A DNA stretch of 64,000 bases from an uncultured Bacillota bacterium (GTDB lineage Bacteria; Bacillota; Clostridia; Peptostreptococcales; Anaerovoracaceae). The notes under the pieces are model-generated. The model was not told the origin of the DNA and did no database searches. It was given only the letters and a program-made list of their open reading frames with translations. Shown here one piece after another: positions 10,089 through 20,247 of the stretch. Made by a program: the position numbers and the translations under genes. The DNA lies in contig CAKMKG010000011.1 of NCBI GenBank assembly GCA_927441425.1, positions 53,472 to 117,471 on the forward strand. The letters are read 5' to 3'. Positions within the stretch are counted from its first letter, which is position 1. Each line of letters starts with the position of its first letter.

Positions 10089-10466
10089 ATGCAGATAGAA
10101 TTTGAAATGATCGATGATATTTTGATTGCGGATCTAGATGGTGAGTTGGACCACCATACCTCGGCAGTTATCAGAGAAGAGATCGATAAGACTGTAGATG
10201 CCTTTCATTCAAAACATCTCATATTTAATTTTGAAAAAGTTACCTTCATGGATAGCTCTGGAATCGGCGTTATTATGGGTCGATATAATAAAATTTCACT
10301 ATTAGGCGGCAGGCTGGTGATAACGGGCTGCAATGAATATATTGACAGGATTCTGGATATGGCAGGAATCTATACGATAACGCTCAGAATCGATACTGTT
10401 GCTGAGTCCATTGAAAAACTAGCATCGGAAACGAATGATGAGGAGGCAGAAGGCAGCAATGAATAA
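10089..10466 (+). CDS. spoIIAA: Anti-sigma F factor antagonist SpoIIAA
   Basis: STAS domain with [14 protein letters not shown]; in spoIIA order. Confidence 0.93.
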   Translation: MQIEFEMIDDILIADLDGELDHHTSAVIREEIDKTVDAFHSKHLIFNFEKVTFMDSSGIGVIMGRYNKISLLGGRLVITGCNEYIDRILDMAGIYTITLRIDTVAESIEKLASETNDEEAEGSNE

Positions 10467-10917
10467 TAAAAACGGAAAAGATATCATTTTAAATCGAATG
10501 AAGCTGGAATTTTTAAGCAGATCCGAAAATGAAAGCTTTGCGCGGGTTGCGGTAGCAGCATTTGCAGCACCTTTGGATCCAACCGTCGAGGAACTGACAG
10601 AAATAAAAACTGCGGTGTCCGAAGCGGTAAGCAATGCGATCATCCACGCATACGCAGAGGCTGAGGACGGAACGGTCACCGTCGAGTGCATGATCAGTGG
10701 GGACAGAAGGGTTACCATTATTGTTACAGACACCGGAATAGGAATCGAAGATGTAGTACGGGCAAGAGAGCCTCTTTACACTTCAAAGCCTGGGGAGGAA
10801 CGTTCGGGTATGGGTTTTACCGTCATGGAGAGCTTTATGGATAAGCTGGAGGTGGAGTCTGCTCCTGATAAGGGCACCAGGATCACAATGATTAAAAATC
10901 TGGATTATGTCCTATGA
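10459..10917 (+). CDS. spoIIAB: Anti-sigma F factor / serine kinase SpoIIAB
   Basis: GHKL motifs ([30 protein letters not shown]); between spoIIAA and sigF. Confidence 0.93.
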   Translation: MNNKNGKDIILNRMKLEFLSRSENESFARVAVAAFAAPLDPTVEELTEIKTAVSEAVSNAIIHAYAEAEDGTVTVECMISGDRRVTIIVTDTGIGIEDVVRAREPLYTSKPGEERSGMGFTVMESFMDKLEVESAPDKGTRITMIKNLDYVL

Positions 10918-11645
10918 GCTCCAATTACGTGACAAGAAGTAAAGAGGATACATACGATCTGATTGAACTCGCAAAAGGCGGAAATGAATGGGCCAGAGAA
11001 GAATTGATCAAGCAAAACACAGGATTGGTTAAAAATATAGCATTAAAATTCATAGGAACCGGATATGAACTGGATGATTTGCTTCAAATTGGGTATATTG
11101 GTCTTTTGAAAGCCGTTGATCGGTTCGACAGTAGCTATGGGGTGATGTTTTCCACTTACGCAGTACCCATGATCCTGGGGGAAATCAGACGATATCTCAG
11201 GGATGACGGAAGAATCAAAGTCGGAAGACAGGTCAAGCAGAGTATTAAGAATATGAAGCACATGCAGGAAGCGTTTTATAATGAGAATGGACGGTATCCG
11301 AAAGTGAGTGAGCTGGCTGATTTAATGGAGATGGAAACAGAGCAAATCCTCAACTTGATGGAAGCAAGCGACGCATTGACAAATCTTGAAAGTCTGGATG
11401 ATCCGGACCGACAGGAGCGTCAAGGAGGAGAACCATATACCGATACGGAACAGCGAAATATCGATATGATCCATTTGAAGAGTATGATCGGAAAATTATC
11501 AAACAAAGAAAGACAGATTATTGTATTGAGATACTTCAAAGATATGACGCAGCAACAGGTGGCAGATTTAATGGGGATTTCACAGGTGCAGGTATCAAGG
11601 ATCGAAAAACGGGTGCTGACGACACTGAGAGAGGAAATGATATAG
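10914..11645 (+). CDS. sigF: RNA polymerase sporulation sigma factor SigF
   Basis: Region 2 [17 protein letters not shown], region 4 [23 protein letters not shown]; spoIIA operon. Confidence 0.93.
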   Translation: MSSNYVTRSKEDTYDLIELAKGGNEWAREELIKQNTGLVKNIALKFIGTGYELDDLLQIGYIGLLKAVDRFDSSYGVMFSTYAVPMILGEIRRYLRDDGRIKVGRQVKQSIKNMKHMQEAFYNENGRYPKVSELADLMEMETEQILNLMEASDALTNLESLDDPDRQERQGGEPYTDTEQRNIDMIHLKSMIGKLSNKERQIIVLRYFKDMTQQQVADLMGISQVQVSRIEKRVLTTLREEMI

Positions 11646-11672
11646 ACTATGGTTCCGGTCAGGTGATGATAC

Positions 11673-11712
11673 AAAAAAAGCGTAGTGATGGTTACATCTC
11701 AACGCTTTTTTC
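11673..11712. terminator. Intrinsic terminator after sigF (convergent with next gene)
   Basis: aaaaaagcgt...acgctttttt stem with inner gatg-gtta-catc. Confidence 0.6.
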
Positions 11713-11749
11713 TTTTTATAATTAATTGTTCCGCTTTTTCAATCTATTC

Positions 11750-12367
11750 CTATTCACCTTGAAATTCTTCTGAATCTCTGTTCCACTCTGGGAAATCAAG
11801 GATTTCGGGAGCCGGATAATCTATTCCGAGGATTGCAACTACATTGCCTTTGCTGTCGTGGATCGGTGCGAAAGACGACCAGACAGGATCATCCACATCA
11901 TTGTCCCATGCGGATGGTGCAGGGGTAGGAGTTCCCTCCATCGCGGCGACAAACTGAGCTTCCGTTTCGTATTGATTCAGCCAGTCATCCGGTTCTACAG
12001 ACCCATCTACCGTAATATCAAAGAAACCATCTTCAGGGTCTACATCAATCAAGCAATAAACATAATATGCACCACATTCTTCTCTAAATCCATCAAGAGT
12101 TGCCTTCATAGCATCATATCCCTCAAAATCTCTGGCTATTCCGGAATCCATCAGAGCAACATGCTGATCACCAAATTCGCCGTCAAGCTGAGCTGCATAA
12201 CCGACTGCAAGATCGGTAACCTTATCCATAACTGCCTGCACCTCTGCAGGAGTTTCGGAACCTTCTTGTTCTGGCTCAGCGGGTTCTTGACCGCCGCATC
12301 CGGCAAAGGTTGCCAGGATAAGACTTACTGCTAGGAAAATAACAAACCATCTTGAGTTTTTTTTCAT
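11750..12367 (-). CDS. Secreted lipoprotein with Cache-like sensor domain
   Basis: Signal peptide with lipobox (LATFAGC), then VWSSFAPIHDSKGNVVAILGIDYPAPEI, typical of dCache/PAS extracytoplasmic sensor domains. Confidence 0.6.
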   Translation of the reverse strand: MKKNSRWFVIFLAVSLILATFAGCGGQEPAEPEQEGSETPAEVQAVMDKVTDLAVGYAAQLDGEFGDQHVALMDSGIARDFEGYDAMKATLDGFREECGAYYVYCLIDVDPEDGFFDITVDGSVEPDDWLNQYETEAQFVAAMEGTPTPAPSAWDNDVDDPVWSSFAPIHDSKGNVVAILGIDYPAPEILDFPEWNRDSEEFQGE

Positions 12368-12692
12368 ATTATTCCTCCTTTAGAAATAATAACAAGATAA
12401 AATTGATTAACTTATTTTAACAAACATAACAAGTTTCGTCAATGATGTGCTTATAAAATAAGAGTTCGGAAAGGATTTTTTTAACAGAAAACCTTGGGAA
12501 AGCGATCAATATTTATTGGTAATATTAGATTCATTTTTTGGTAATTAGACCATCAGAATCCCAATGTGCAATGCTGCGAAGAAAAGGCCAAAACATCTGA
12601 ATTTTCAGTATATTCAGGGTATTTACGTATCCTAAAAAAAACAAAGAAATAAGTCAAGAAAAGGTTGCAAAACGATTTAAAATGTTGTTTAC

Positions 12693-12720
12693 TTGTAATG
12701 TATAGTGTTATTTTTATAAC
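12693..12720 (+). promoter_or_regulatory. Putative promoter of bcd-etfBA
   Basis: TTGTAA, 16-nt spacer, TATAAC. Confidence 0.35.
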
Positions 12721-12865
12721 GAAGCGCAGGAGGTCCCCACCGCCTCGTTGAAATGCAGATGTTAGAACTTTTTCTACTTTCTAAGATGTTCTACAGAAGC
12801 ATTATAACAATAAGTCGTAACGATCCTAAAAGAGACGTGATAAATTTAATTTAAGGAGGCTAAAC

Positions 12866-14011
12866 ATGAACTTTCAACTAACGAAAGAACAAGAATTAGT
12901 AAGAAAAATGGTAAGAGAGTTTGCTGTGAATGACGTGGAGCCGATCGCTGCTGACATTGACAAAGAACACAGATTCCCTGTTGAGAATGTGAAAAAGATG
13001 GGGGAATATGGTTTGCTTGGCGTACCATTTCCTACTGAGCTTGGTGGAGCAGGTGGAGATCATATCTCCTATGCGATCACCGTTGAAGAATTGTCAAGAG
13101 TGTGCGCATCAACAGGTGTAATCTGTTCCGCTCATACATCCCTCTGTGCATGGCCAATTTGGGCATGGGGTACGGAGGAACAGAAACAGAAGTACATGAT
13201 TCCATTAGCCAAGGGTGAAAAGCTCGGCGCATTCGGATTAACAGAGCCTAATGCAGGTACTGATGCCGGTGGACAGCAGACAAGAGCCATTGATATGGGA
13301 GATCACTGGTTAATCAACGGTGCGAAAGTATTTATTACGAATGGCGGCTATGCCGAGACATTCGTTGTATTGGCAATGACTGACAAGGCAAAGGGTACAA
13401 AAGGCGGAATCAGCGCTTTTATCGTTGAGAAGGGCTTTGAAGGATTCTCCATTGGAAAGACAGAAGATAAGATGGGTATCTGTGGATCCTCCACAACAGA
13501 ATTGATCTTTCAGAATTGTAAAGTTCCGAAGGAAAATCTGCTTGGCAAGGTCGGGGAAGGCTTTAAGGTTGCTATGTCTACTCTAGATGGCGGCCGTATC
13601 GGGATTGCATCTCAGGCGCTTGGTATTGCACAGGGTGCATTTGACGTTACAGTTGAGTACATGAAATCTAGAAAACAGTTTGGAAAAAAGCTTTCTCAAA
13701 TGGAAGCGCTTCAGTTTGAAATTGCTGACATGAAAACCAGAATTGAAGCTTCCAGATTATTGATTTATAAGGCTGCAGACATGAAGGATAAGCACCTTGC
13801 TTATGGTCCTGCTTCTGCTATGGCCAAATTATATGCTGCGGAAACCGCGATGTATGTCACTACCAAGGCTGTACAGCTTCACGGTGGTTATGGATATACC
13901 AAGGATTATCCGGTTGAGAGAATGATGAGAGACGCTAAAATCACTGAAATTTATGAAGGTACTTCAGAAGTTCAGAAGATCGTTATCGCAGCATCAGTAT
14001 TTGGTAAATAA
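12866..14011 (+). CDS. bcd: Acyl-CoA dehydrogenase, likely butyryl-CoA dehydrogenase
   Basis: Acyl-CoA dehydrogenase signatures (GAFGLTEPNAGTDAGG, QLHGGYGYTKDYPVERMMRDAKITEIYEGTSE); directly followed by etfB-etfA. Confidence 0.88.
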   Translation: MNFQLTKEQELVRKMVREFAVNDVEPIAADIDKEHRFPVENVKKMGEYGLLGVPFPTELGGAGGDHISYAITVEELSRVCASTGVICSAHTSLCAWPIWAWGTEEQKQKYMIPLAKGEKLGAFGLTEPNAGTDAGGQQTRAIDMGDHWLINGAKVFITNGGYAETFVVLAMTDKAKGTKGGISAFIVEKGFEGFSIGKTEDKMGICGSSTTELIFQNCKVPKENLLGKVGEGFKVAMSTLDGGRIGIASQALGIAQGAFDVTVEYMKSRKQFGKKLSQMEALQFEIADMKTRIEASRLLIYKAADMKDKHLAYGPASAMAKLYAAETAMYVTTKAVQLHGGYGYTKDYPVERMMRDAKITEIYEGTSEVQKIVIAASVFGK

Positions 14012-14031
14012 TTAAGAAGGAGGATATAACA

Positions 14032-14832
14032 ATGGCATTTAAAATTATTGTCTGCGCAAAGCAGGTTCCTGATACGAACGAAATCAAGATCGATCCGGTT
14101 AAAAAGACTTTAATTAGAGAAGGCGTTCCAAGCATTTTAAACCACGACGATGCAAACGCGCTGGAAGAAGCATTAAAAATAAAAGATATGTATCCTGATA
14201 CCCATATTACAGTTGTAACTATGGGACCTCCACAGGCAAAGGATATGTTGATGGAATGTCTTGCGAAGGGAGCAGACGAAGGGGTTCTCGTCAGTGACAG
14301 AGCAGTTGGAGGATCTGATACATGGGCAACTTCCAATGCACTTGCTGCTGCGATCCTTAAACTCGGAGATTGTGACCTCTTGTTTGCAGGAAGACAGGCC
14401 ATTGACGGAGATACTGCACAGGTTGGACCTCAGCTTGCAGAAAAACTGGGATTACCGCAGGTAACTTATGTGACAGAATTTAAAATCGACAAAAATATGA
14501 AAGACATCACAGTAAAAAGAGCCATGGAAGACGGGTATGAGTTGATCAAGATCCAGACTCCTTGCATGCTTACTGCAATCAAAGAACTGAATAAACCAAG
14601 ATATATGTCCATCAACGGCATCTTTGGCTTAAAGAACAAAGAAATTAAGGTTTGGAATGCGAAGGACATCGAGGTTGACCTTGCAACTGTAGGTCTTGAC
14701 GCTTCTCCAACGAACGTTTATCGCTCATTTACACCTGCTCCGAAGGGAAAAGGGAAGATGATCGAGGCGGACACAGAAAAAGAAGCTGCGCAGTCGCTTT
14801 TAATCAACTTAAAAGCGAAGCATGTAATCTAA
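14032..14832 (+). CDS. etfB: Electron transfer flavoprotein beta subunit
   Basis: VCAKQVPDTNEIKIDP N-terminus; AGRQAIDGDTAQVGPQLAEKLG. Confidence 0.92.
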   Translation: MAFKIIVCAKQVPDTNEIKIDPVKKTLIREGVPSILNHDDANALEEALKIKDMYPDTHITVVTMGPPQAKDMLMECLAKGADEGVLVSDRAVGGSDTWATSNALAAAILKLGDCDLLFAGRQAIDGDTAQVGPQLAEKLGLPQVTYVTEFKIDKNMKDITVKRAMEDGYELIKIQTPCMLTAIKELNKPRYMSINGIFGLKNKEIKVWNAKDIEVDLATVGLDASPTNVYRSFTPAPKGKGKMIEADTEKEAAQSLLINLKAKHVI

Positions 14833-14850
14833 GAAGGAGGAGGAATTGAA

Positions 14851-16134
14851 ATGGCAATTATAGTTATTAAAGATAAATGTAAAGGATGTAAACTATGCAT
14901 CAAGGCCTGTCCATTTGAAGCAATCGACATGGATGGTAAGCTGGCCGTCATCAATGAAAAATGTACTGCCTGTAACCAGTGTATCCCTTCCTGTAAATTC
15001 GATGCGATCATAAAGACAGAGTCGGAAGACGGTCCGGTGGATCTTTCCGCATACAAAAACATTTGGGTTTATGCAGAACAGAGAAAAGGAAAGCTTTTAA
15101 ATGTTGCATTGGAACTGATCGGGGAAGGCCATAGATTATCAAGAGAAATCAGTGATGATGCTAAGGTTTGTGCTCTCATCGTTGGAAATAACGTCGAACA
15201 TATTGCAAAAGAATGTTTTGAATACGGGGCAGACTCCGTATATCTCATAGAAGATCCTCTTCTTGAGAATTACACAACAGATGGATATACAAAGGTTATC
15301 GTAGATGCGGTTAAGGAATACAAGCCGGAAATCGTTATTTACGGTGCGACTCATATCGGGAGAGACCTCGCTCCGAGAGTAGCTGCCAGATTGAACACCG
15401 GGTTGACAGCAGACTGTACCAGACTTGACGTTAAGGTTTCCAGTTATATCGATTATGCAGTGAAAAACACTACTTTGGATGTATCCTCACTGGATCCAAA
15501 CTCAGAGGATAAGGGATTGAAACAGACTCGTCCTGCTTTCGGCGGAAACCTGATGGCAACGATCATCTGTCCGAAGACAAGACCTCAAATGTCAACGGTA
15601 AGACCTGGCGTTATGCAGAAGAGAGAAAGAAAAATCGGTGCTGCCGGTGAATTGGTTAAAGTTAAGCCTGTTATCGCCAAGAGTGATATCAAAATCGAAA
15701 TCCTTGACATCGTGAAATCAGCGAAAGAAATCGTATCATTGACTGATGCCGAAATCATCTGCTCCGGCGGCCGTGGTCTTGGTGATCCTTCTGGATTCGA
15801 GCTGATCAAAAAGCTTGCAGATAAGGTTGGGGGGGTTGTTGGCTCTTCCAGAGCTGCGGTAGATTCCGGTTGGATCGATCATTCCCATCAGGTTGGGCAG
15901 ACAGGAACAACCGTTAAGCCTAAGATCTACTTTGCCTGCGGTATTTCCGGAGCAATTCAGCATCTGGCTGGCATGCAGACCTCAGATATCATCATAGCCA
16001 TCAACAAGGATCCGGATGCTCCGATCTTTGAAGTGGCCGATTACGGAATTGTTGGTGATCTGTACAAGGTGATCCCTCAGATCATTGAACAGTGGGATGA
16101 TGCAGAAGCACTGTATGATGCAACAACAAAATAA
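14851..16134 (+). CDS. etfA: Electron transfer flavoprotein alpha subunit with N-terminal 2[4Fe-4S] ferredoxin domain
   Basis: [12 protein letters not shown] and [12 protein letters not shown] motifs precede EtfA; C-terminal FAD motif [40 protein letters not shown]. Confidence 0.92.
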   Translation: MAIIVIKDKCKGCKLCIKACPFEAIDMDGKLAVINEKCTACNQCIPSCKFDAIIKTESEDGPVDLSAYKNIWVYAEQRKGKLLNVALELIGEGHRLSREISDDAKVCALIVGNNVEHIAKECFEYGADSVYLIEDPLLENYTTDGYTKVIVDAVKEYKPEIVIYGATHIGRDLAPRVAARLNTGLTADCTRLDVKVSSYIDYAVKNTTLDVSSLDPNSEDKGLKQTRPAFGGNLMATIICPKTRPQMSTVRPGVMQKRERKIGAAGELVKVKPVIAKSDIKIEILDIVKSAKEIVSLTDAEIICSGGRGLGDPSGFELIKKLADKVGGVVGSSRAAVDSGWIDHSHQVGQTGTTVKPKIYFACGISGAIQHLAGMQTSDIIIAINKDPDAPIFEVADYGIVGDLYKVIPQIIEQWDDAEALYDATTK

Positions 16135-16139
16135 ATATC

Positions 16140-16330
16140 ACCCTAGTCTTCTTCATTCGCCGGTGGCGAATCGCATCATTAAGCTGCCCCTTACGGTGCA
16201 GAATGCTGCCTTTTTTCCCCAAGCTCGCTTGGATTGGCAAAACGGACAGCAGGGAGCGAAGCGACTCGGAGTTCCGGAACGGAACGTTGCCAAAGCTCAT
16301 TCGGAAGACTTCCGTGATAATAGCATAAAT
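16140..16330 (-). repeat. Multi-hairpin palindromic intergenic element, copy 3 (inverted, diverged)
   Basis: 16234-16289 ggcaaaacggacagcagggagcgaagcgactcggagttccggaacggaacgtt aligns to the reverse complement of copy 1. Confidence 0.6.
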
Positions 16331-16346
16331 AACCTGATAGAAGACA

Positions 16347-16386
16347 GAAGAGACCGACTCAAGTAAAATTGAGGCGGTCTTTTTTA
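16347..16386 (+). terminator. Intrinsic terminator after etfA region
   Basis: agaccgactcaa-gtaaaa-ttgaggcggtcttttttat. Confidence 0.6.
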
Positions 16387-16505
16387 TAATGTTAAAGGAG
16401 TCCTACACAACTTTCACATAAATTTAACCTCCTGTTAAAAACAATTTTATATTCAAGGAATATAGTATAACTATATCAGGATGCCTTCCGGGGAAAGGAG
16501 TAATT

Positions 16506-17639
16506 ATGAAGATTGCAATTTTTACCGATACGTTTTATCCACAAATCAATGGGGTCACTAACACGCTGGGAAAAATAACGAAGTATTTCGAAAGGGAGAA
16601 TATAGAATATAAAATTTTCGCACCAAGATATGATGACCATACCGATTTATCCGCAGAGAGGTTTTACAGTCTAAAGTTCTTTCTATATCCGGACTGCCGG
16701 ATAGCACTTCCAAACGTATTCCGGATATCTCAGACGCTGTCGGATTTCAAACCGGATCTCATCCACCTGATGACCGAATTCAATATGGGGTTAACCGGTC
16801 TTCACTACGGGAAAAAATATGATATTCCGACGATTTCAAGTTATTGCACCAACTTCTCTCAATATACCGATTATTATAAACTGGACTTTCTAAAACAAGG
16901 CATATGGGATTACATGAGATGGTTTCATAACCAAAACAGCATCACCCTGTGCCCCTCCCAGGAAGCTCAAAAGTTATTGAAACAGCATGATATTGGAAAT
17001 ACAGGAATCTTTTCAAGGGGAATCGATATGCAGAAATTTCATCCCGGTTACAGAAATGACAACTTGCGAAGGGAGCTCGGCATTGAAAATAAAATTGTAT
17101 TTTTGTACGTTGGAAGAGTGTCGATTGAAAAAGATTTGGATGTATTATGCAATAGCTATAAAGCAGTAAAAGAGAAATATAAAGATAGAATTACTCTGAT
17201 CCTAACTGGTGATGGTCCCTATCTTGAAAAGTGCAAAGCTGCACTTCCTGCCGACTCCATATTTACGGGTTTTAAAAAGGGAAAAGAGCTATCTGAGATT
17301 TATGCTTCCGCGGACATATTTGTATGTCCTTCTTCAACGGAAACTTTTGGAAATGTTGCATTAGAAGCGATGGCATCCGGGCTACCTGTGATCGGGGCCG
17401 ATGCAGGCGGACTGAAAGAAATCATTACTCACAGAAAAAACGGACTGAAGTTCAAGCCAAGGGACGCAAGCGGGATGACTAATTGCATGACAGAGCTGAT
17501 CGAAAATAAAAGTCTAGGTGATTTTTTAAGCATTAATGGAATCAAATACAGTAAAAGCAGGTCATGGGATGAGATCATCAGCAAACTGATCTTTATGTAT
17601 AGAGACGTTATTGATGAAAGAGTTACGATTAGTGCGTAA
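16506..17639 (+). CDS. Glycosyltransferase family 4 (MgtA / diacylglycerol glycosyltransferase-like)
   Basis: IAIFTDTFYPQINGVTNTLGKI N-terminus, FVCPSSTETFGNVALEAMASGLPVIGADAGG donor-binding motif. Confidence 0.8.
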   Translation: MKIAIFTDTFYPQINGVTNTLGKITKYFERENIEYKIFAPRYDDHTDLSAERFYSLKFFLYPDCRIALPNVFRISQTLSDFKPDLIHLMTEFNMGLTGLHYGKKYDIPTISSYCTNFSQYTDYYKLDFLKQGIWDYMRWFHNQNSITLCPSQEAQKLLKQHDIGNTGIFSRGIDMQKFHPGYRNDNLRRELGIENKIVFLYVGRVSIEKDLDVLCNSYKAVKEKYKDRITLILTGDGPYLEKCKAALPADSIFTGFKKGKELSEIYASADIFVCPSSTETFGNVALEAMASGLPVIGADAGGLKEIITHRKNGLKFKPRDASGMTNCMTELIENKSLGDFLSINGIKYSKSRSWDEIISKLIFMYRDVIDERVTISA

Positions 17640-17650
17640 AGGGGTTATGA

Positions 17651-18979
17651 ATGATTAAAATTGGTATCATCGGAACCGGTTATGTCGGTTTGGTAACAGG
17701 GGTCTGCCTGTCGGACTTTGGCTGGCAGGTATCATGTGTAGATCAAAATGAAGAAATCATCCGGCAGCTAAATAAGGGAAAAGCAACGATCTATGAACCC
17801 GGTTTAGAGGATTTACTGCAGAGAAATGCCTATTATAAAAGAGTCCGCTTTACAACAGAATTAGAGGAAGTTGTCGATGATAGTGACGTTATCTTTATCG
17901 CCGTAGGAACCCCGCAAAATCCGGATGGAAGTGCGGATCTGACGAATATCTATGAGGCGGCGCATCAAATAGGTCGTTCTATGAATGGCTCTAAAATCAT
18001 TGTAGATAAATCAACGGTGCCTGTGGGAACAGGGCAGATGATAAAAAAAATCATCCGAGAGGAGTTGGAAACAAGGAATTTAAATATCGAATTTGATCTG
18101 GTTTCAAACCCGGAATTCTTACGGCAGGGATCTGCCATTCAGGATTTTACCCATGCGGACCGCGTTGTCATCGGAGCAGAATCGCAGCACGCAATTGATG
18201 TCATGAAAGAAGTATATCGGGTTTTATATATTAATGAAACCCCCTTTCTGATCGTAAATATCGAAACGGCCGAGTTGGTAAAGTATGCTTCGAATGCTTT
18301 TCTGGCTACGAAAATATCCTTTGTCAATGAGCTCTCCGAATTGTGTGAGAAGACGGGAGCGAATATTCAGCAGGTCGCCAAGGGAATGGGAATGGACGGA
18401 AGAATCGGCTCGAAGTTTCTCCATGCAGGGCCCGGATTTGGAGGCAGCTGTTTTCCTAAGGATACAAAGGCGCTTGTCACTCTTGGAGAGAATCATCAAT
18501 GCAATCTTGAGATTGTAAGAGCGACGATACAAGCAAATGAGAAACAGAAAAAGCGGCTGGCAGATAAAATCAAAACAGAGATGGGATCTTTGGAGGGGAA
18601 AAAATTTGGTGTTCTAGGCTTGTCTTTTAAAAATAATACAGATGATATGAGAGAAGCACCCGCATTGTCCATTTTAAAGGAGTTGTCTCTGAACGGAGCA
18701 CAGTTTAAAGTTTATGATCCAAAAGCCATGGAGAAGGCTTCCTCTTATTTTTCGGAACTCGATATCCATATTATGAAATATTGTGATGATGAATATGATG
18801 CTTCGGAGGATACGGATGCAGTCATTCTGATGACGGAATGGAACCAATTTAGGAGTATGGATATTGATCATATTAAATCCGGCATGAAGGGCAATTATTT
18901 TTTTGACTTAAGAAATATATACAGCAATGAAACAATGGCGGAAAAAGGGTTTCAGTATTTTTCTGTAGGCCGATCCTGA
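17651..18979 (+). CDS. ugd: UDP-glucose 6-dehydrogenase
   Basis: GTGYVGLVTGVCLSDFG Rossmann motif, FLHAGPGFGGSCFPKDTKAL catalytic Cys motif. Confidence 0.9.
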   Translation: MIKIGIIGTGYVGLVTGVCLSDFGWQVSCVDQNEEIIRQLNKGKATIYEPGLEDLLQRNAYYKRVRFTTELEEVVDDSDVIFIAVGTPQNPDGSADLTNIYEAAHQIGRSMNGSKIIVDKSTVPVGTGQMIKKIIREELETRNLNIEFDLVSNPEFLRQGSAIQDFTHADRVVIGAESQHAIDVMKEVYRVLYINETPFLIVNIETAELVKYASNAFLATKISFVNELSELCEKTGANIQQVAKGMGMDGRIGSKFLHAGPGFGGSCFPKDTKALVTLGENHQCNLEIVRATIQANEKQKKRLADKIKTEMGSLEGKKFGVLGLSFKNNTDDMREAPALSILKELSLNGAQFKVYDPKAMEKASSYFSELDIHIMKYCDDEYDASEDTDAVILMTEWNQFRSMDIDHIKSGMKGNYFFDLRNIYSNETMAEKGFQYFSVGRS

Positions 18980-18990
18980 CTTTGAGGTGA

Positions 18991-20226
18991 ATGATGATTG
19001 GAACAAACAATTCAATTTTTAAATTGGAGAATGTAACTCCTTTATTTAACGGAAGGATTCCAGGACAACTGATCATTCAATATACTGACATATGCAATGC
19101 TCGATGTCCGCAGTGCAGTATGAGAGTAACGAAAGACTTTCAGCGTTCTAAACTGTCAGAAGATGAAATCTGTAAAATAATTGATTCTGCTGCAGAACAG
19201 AAAATACAGGCGATTTCCTTTACCGGCGGTGAGCCGTTCTTATTCAAAGACGAATTGATTAATTTGATTCAATATGCATCCGATAAGGGAATCCCGTTTA
19301 TACGGACCGGAACCAACGGATATATGTTTACCCCTTGGCGGAGTCAAGAATTTCTATATGAGGTTCATACCCTTGCGGAAAGGCTGTCAAGAACAAACCT
19401 GAGAAATTTATGGATCAGTATCGATTCTGCGGATGCGGAAACACATGAGCAGATGAGAGGTTTACGTGGAGTAATAAAAGGAATTGAAATAGCTTTGCCT
19501 ATTTTTCATGAATATGGTATCTATCCCGCTGCAAATTTGGGAATCAACAGAAACATCGGGGGATTTGGAAAGATCCCGATGAAAATGACGGATAAGGCAG
19601 CCTTTTATGAGGCGTTTAAGGATTCTTTTGAAAAGTTTTATCGTTTCGTTATCGATCTTGGTTTTACGATGACAAACGCCTGCTATCCTATGAGCACTGA
19701 CGATACCGAAAAACGGGAAGATACCGCTGTCTACGGAGCAGCATCCGGAAGCTCCCTCGTGACGTTCTCGAAGAAAGAAAAAGCTTTACTATTTCAAGCT
19801 TTAATGGATACGATACCGAAATTCAGATCCCGGATAAGAATATTTACCCCTCTGGTATCCCTTTATTCCTTGATCAAACAATATGAAGGGCAGGGTGACT
19901 TTTCAATGCCCTGCAGGGGAGGAATCGATTTCTTTTACATTGATGCCAAGGAAGGAAATACGTATCCATGCGGCTACCGGGGAAATGAGAATCTGGGAAA
20001 ATTCTATGATTTGGATCTAAAAAGAATAGACCAGAAACCATCCTGCAAAGCCTGTGACTGGGAATGCTTTAGGGATCCCTCGGAGCAGATCGGTTTCTTG
20101 ATTGAAACCATAAGAAAACCGGTCAAATCAATAAGAGAAAAAGAAACGCAATATAAAAAGCTATGGAAAGAGGATATGAAGTACTATAGTCAGTCGTCCT
20201 ATTTTAATGGCAGAAAAGCAAAATAA
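18991..20226 (+). CDS. Radical SAM protein with C-terminal cysteine (SPASM-like) region
   Basis: CNARCPQC CxxxCxxC, FTGGEPFLF, C-terminal CRGGIDFFYIDAKEGNTYPCGYRG...CKACDWEC. Confidence 0.8.
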   Translation: MMIGTNNSIFKLENVTPLFNGRIPGQLIIQYTDICNARCPQCSMRVTKDFQRSKLSEDEICKIIDSAAEQKIQAISFTGGEPFLFKDELINLIQYASDKGIPFIRTGTNGYMFTPWRSQEFLYEVHTLAERLSRTNLRNLWISIDSADAETHEQMRGLRGVIKGIEIALPIFHEYGIYPAANLGINRNIGGFGKIPMKMTDKAAFYEAFKDSFEKFYRFVIDLGFTMTNACYPMSTDDTEKREDTAVYGAASGSSLVTFSKKEKALLFQALMDTIPKFRSRIRIFTPLVSLYSLIKQYEGQGDFSMPCRGGIDFFYIDAKEGNTYPCGYRGNENLGKFYDLDLKRIDQKPSCKACDWECFRDPSEQIGFLIETIRKPVKSIREKETQYKKLWKEDMKYYSQSSYFNGRKAK

Positions 20227-20247
20227 AGCGATAAACAACCACTTGTT

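Noticed and set aside
12757-12815. Possible third copy of the promoter-linked dyad upstream of bcd (aatgcagatgttagaac...gttctacagaagcattataac)
   Set aside because: Partial stem and a CATTATAAC end only; the diagnostic TTGAGATGCAGCGTT core is absent.
16085-16366. ORFs 16085-16366 (+) and 16082-16300 (-)
   Set aside because: Overlap the end of etfA and repeat copy 3; not credible genes.
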